The notes under the pieces were generated by a model. That model saw only the letters and a list, made by a program, of their open reading frames with translations. It did no database searches and was not told where the DNA came from. The translations under genes and the position numbers were made by a program. Below are positions 62,999-64,000 of a stretch of DNA of 64,000 nucleotides, piece by piece (the stretch's first letter is position 1; every line of letters starts with the position of its first letter). This DNA comes from Liolophura sinensis (lineage: Eukaryota; Mollusca; Polyplacophora; Chitonida; Chitonidae): assembly GCF_032854445.1 (NCBI RefSeq), contig NW_027018004.1, positions 62,001 through 126,000 of the forward strand, written 5' to 3'.

Positions 62999-64000
62999 AG
63001 TGAGTGAAAGTTTTAACGTCGCTTTCAACAATATTTCAGATTTATCGCGACAATAAAACGTCAAGTAGTCGATCTACTACGGATAAGTCATTTAGTCAGT
63101 CAAGAAGGACATCAGAAGTCACATAGTAAACACAGACGGTAGTTTACAATCACAGCCTTCCTGCCATACCAATGGTATAGAGAAAATCAAAAATAGTATC
63201 ACTTTCTACAGAATTGAAAAGTTTTGCAAGAGAGCTCGTGATAAAAGGAATCTCGTGCAAGAGCAAAGTCGCCACAGTCAAGCAATATGTGCTTAACTGT
63301 GAACCGTTGATCACAAGCAAAACAATGAGGAGCATCTCTTCTCCTTTCAACAAATACCCATGCGTAGCACGTGTGTGACCGATACGACACCTCCTCAAAA
63401 TGCAAGAGCGGAGACGATGCCGTGAAAGGGAAGGTGCGGGACCAACAAACTGACGAATATCATGCAGTTTGTTGGTTGTCTGGTCATCCCGTTGAGCCTG
63501 AAACAAACGCTTGGTATCGGAACAAATAAGTAAACGCAAGTCCGAATATGGAACATCAGTTTGGGTAGTAACAGAATGCAGAGCCGCCTTAGCGGCTTCA
63601 TCTGCAGCAGTATTCCCTGGGATACCCATATGAACGGGCGCCCAACAAAAGACAATGACAAAATCTTCATTAAGTCGTTTGAGCATCTCCCTGATAGATA
63701 GAATGTCTGGATTTACAGGCGAACCAGCCGGAATTGCCTGGAGGCAGGAAAGGGAGTCAGAGCAGATGAGAAATCTGCTACCTCCGAGCTCTGGGATGGA
63801 CCGGAGTGCGCACAAAATTGCCTTGGCTTCCGCAGTAAATACAGAACAGGAATTTGGAAACCGAGTTGAAATGGTTCTGTGCCCAAGGACAGCGGCAGAA
63901 GCCACGCCATCATCATCCTTGGAACCGTCAGTCAATATGCGGTGATAAAATGGATACATTGAACACATATTACTAAACTCCTGTTGGTATACTAGAGGAT
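62999..64000 (-). mobile_element. Second RNase H-bearing LINE (LINE-B), 3' end, inverted
   Basis: On the minus strand it enters from beyond 64000 and ends at about 63000 with a tail (TCGCGATAAATCTGAAATATTG, GAAAGCGACGTTAAAACTTTCACTCACTC). The tail is organised like LINE-A's but differs in sequence. The ORF2 end includes RNase H and a Cys/His region. The protein is clearly different from LINE-A, so it is a separate family. Confidence 0.85.
63150..63968 (-). pseudogene. LINE-B ORF2: RNase H and C-terminal Cys/His region
   Basis: RNase H motifs are all present: RILTDGSKDDDGVASAAV, VFTAEAKAILCALRSI, LICSDSLSCLQAI, and FCWAPVHMGIPGNTAADEAAKAAL, with the D, E, D, D positions kept. The next part has LRLLICSDTKRLFQAQRDDQ, SRHRLRSCILRRCRIGHTRATHGYLL. 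Near 63365-63350 the frame shifts; the proper end, HCFACDQRFTVKHILLDCGDFALARDSFY, is in the neighbouring frame (63405-63199). RNase H removes the RNA strand after first-strand synthesis. One frameshift is enough to disable this copy, though it is less decayed than LINE-A. Confidence 0.83.

Noticed and set aside
62556-63064. Long open frames rich in Thr/His or Val/Cys/Tyr on both strands.
   Set aside because: They run through the TATG/TGTG microsatellite; the composition is a consequence of the repeat.
1-64000. CRISPR arrays, rRNA genes or bacterial-type operons.
   Set aside because: No regularly spaced direct repeats with unique spacers and no rRNA text were seen; the window is typical of an animal genome.

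Overview
The window is eukaryotic repeat-rich DNA from an animal, most likely a marine lophotrochozoan such as a mollusc (brachiopod not excluded). I infer this from the mix of Penelope-like elements, jockey/I-type LINEs with an RNase H domain, a Polinton, and a tRNA-derived SINE whose 3' part (ending in a GGCGTAAAACACCAATCAAATAAATAA-like tail) is of a kind common in molluscs. I recognise no host gene with confidence. Almost everything readable is a mobile element, and many are inserted into one another.

Layout. 1-16.4 kb: broken copies of one LINE family (called LINE-A here) in both orientations, mixed with Penelope-like elements (PLEs). One PLE fragment (9.5-11.9 kb) has about 0.5 kb inverted flanks and sits inside a minus-strand LINE-A; that LINE also carries a Tc1/mariner relic. 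17.1-19.9 kb: no recognisable feature. 19.9-20.5 kb: a minus-strand LINE-A 3' end containing a SINE with a 12-bp target duplication. 20.54-34.69 kb: a Polinton/Maverick (adintovirus-like) element with about 131-bp terminal inverted repeats. It has genes for major and minor capsid proteins, packaging ATPase, retroviral-type integrase, protein-primed DNA polymerase B and several conserved accessory proteins, many broken. 35.1-37.5 kb: a decayed Gypsy-type pol on the minus strand. 37.5-46.8 kb: a LINE 5' fragment, a nearly full-length LINE-A (39.3-44.4 kb), and directly behind it another LINE-A.

46.83-51.97 kb is the most interesting object. It is a 5,140-bp DNA transposon with 25-bp terminal inverted repeats (one mismatch) flanked by TTAA on both sides, inserted cleanly into the second LINE-A. 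It has an array of a 14-bp subterminal motif and one uninterrupted 837-codon ORF whose D, D and E motifs suggest a DDE-type transposase. Terminal repeats, target duplication and ORF are all intact while the surroundings are decayed, so it looks like the youngest insertion here.

52.0-60.2 kb: the rest of the interrupted LINE-A, PLE 3' ends, a truncated LINE-A joined to a PLE reverse transcriptase body, and a LINE-A 3' half preceded by an inverted duplicate of part of itself. 60.2-62.6 kb: no recognised gene. 62.65-63.0 kb: a TATG/TGTG-type microsatellite. 63.0-64.0 kb: the 3' end of a second RNase H-bearing LINE on the minus strand, running off the window.

The genes work as element-internal sets: LINE ORF1 (zinc-knuckle RNA-binding protein) plus ORF2 (endonuclease, reverse transcriptase, RNase H); PLE reverse transcriptase plus GIY-YIG endonuclease; Polinton replication, integration and virion genes; and the single-gene TTAA transposon. 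No host operon or regulatory circuit is visible.
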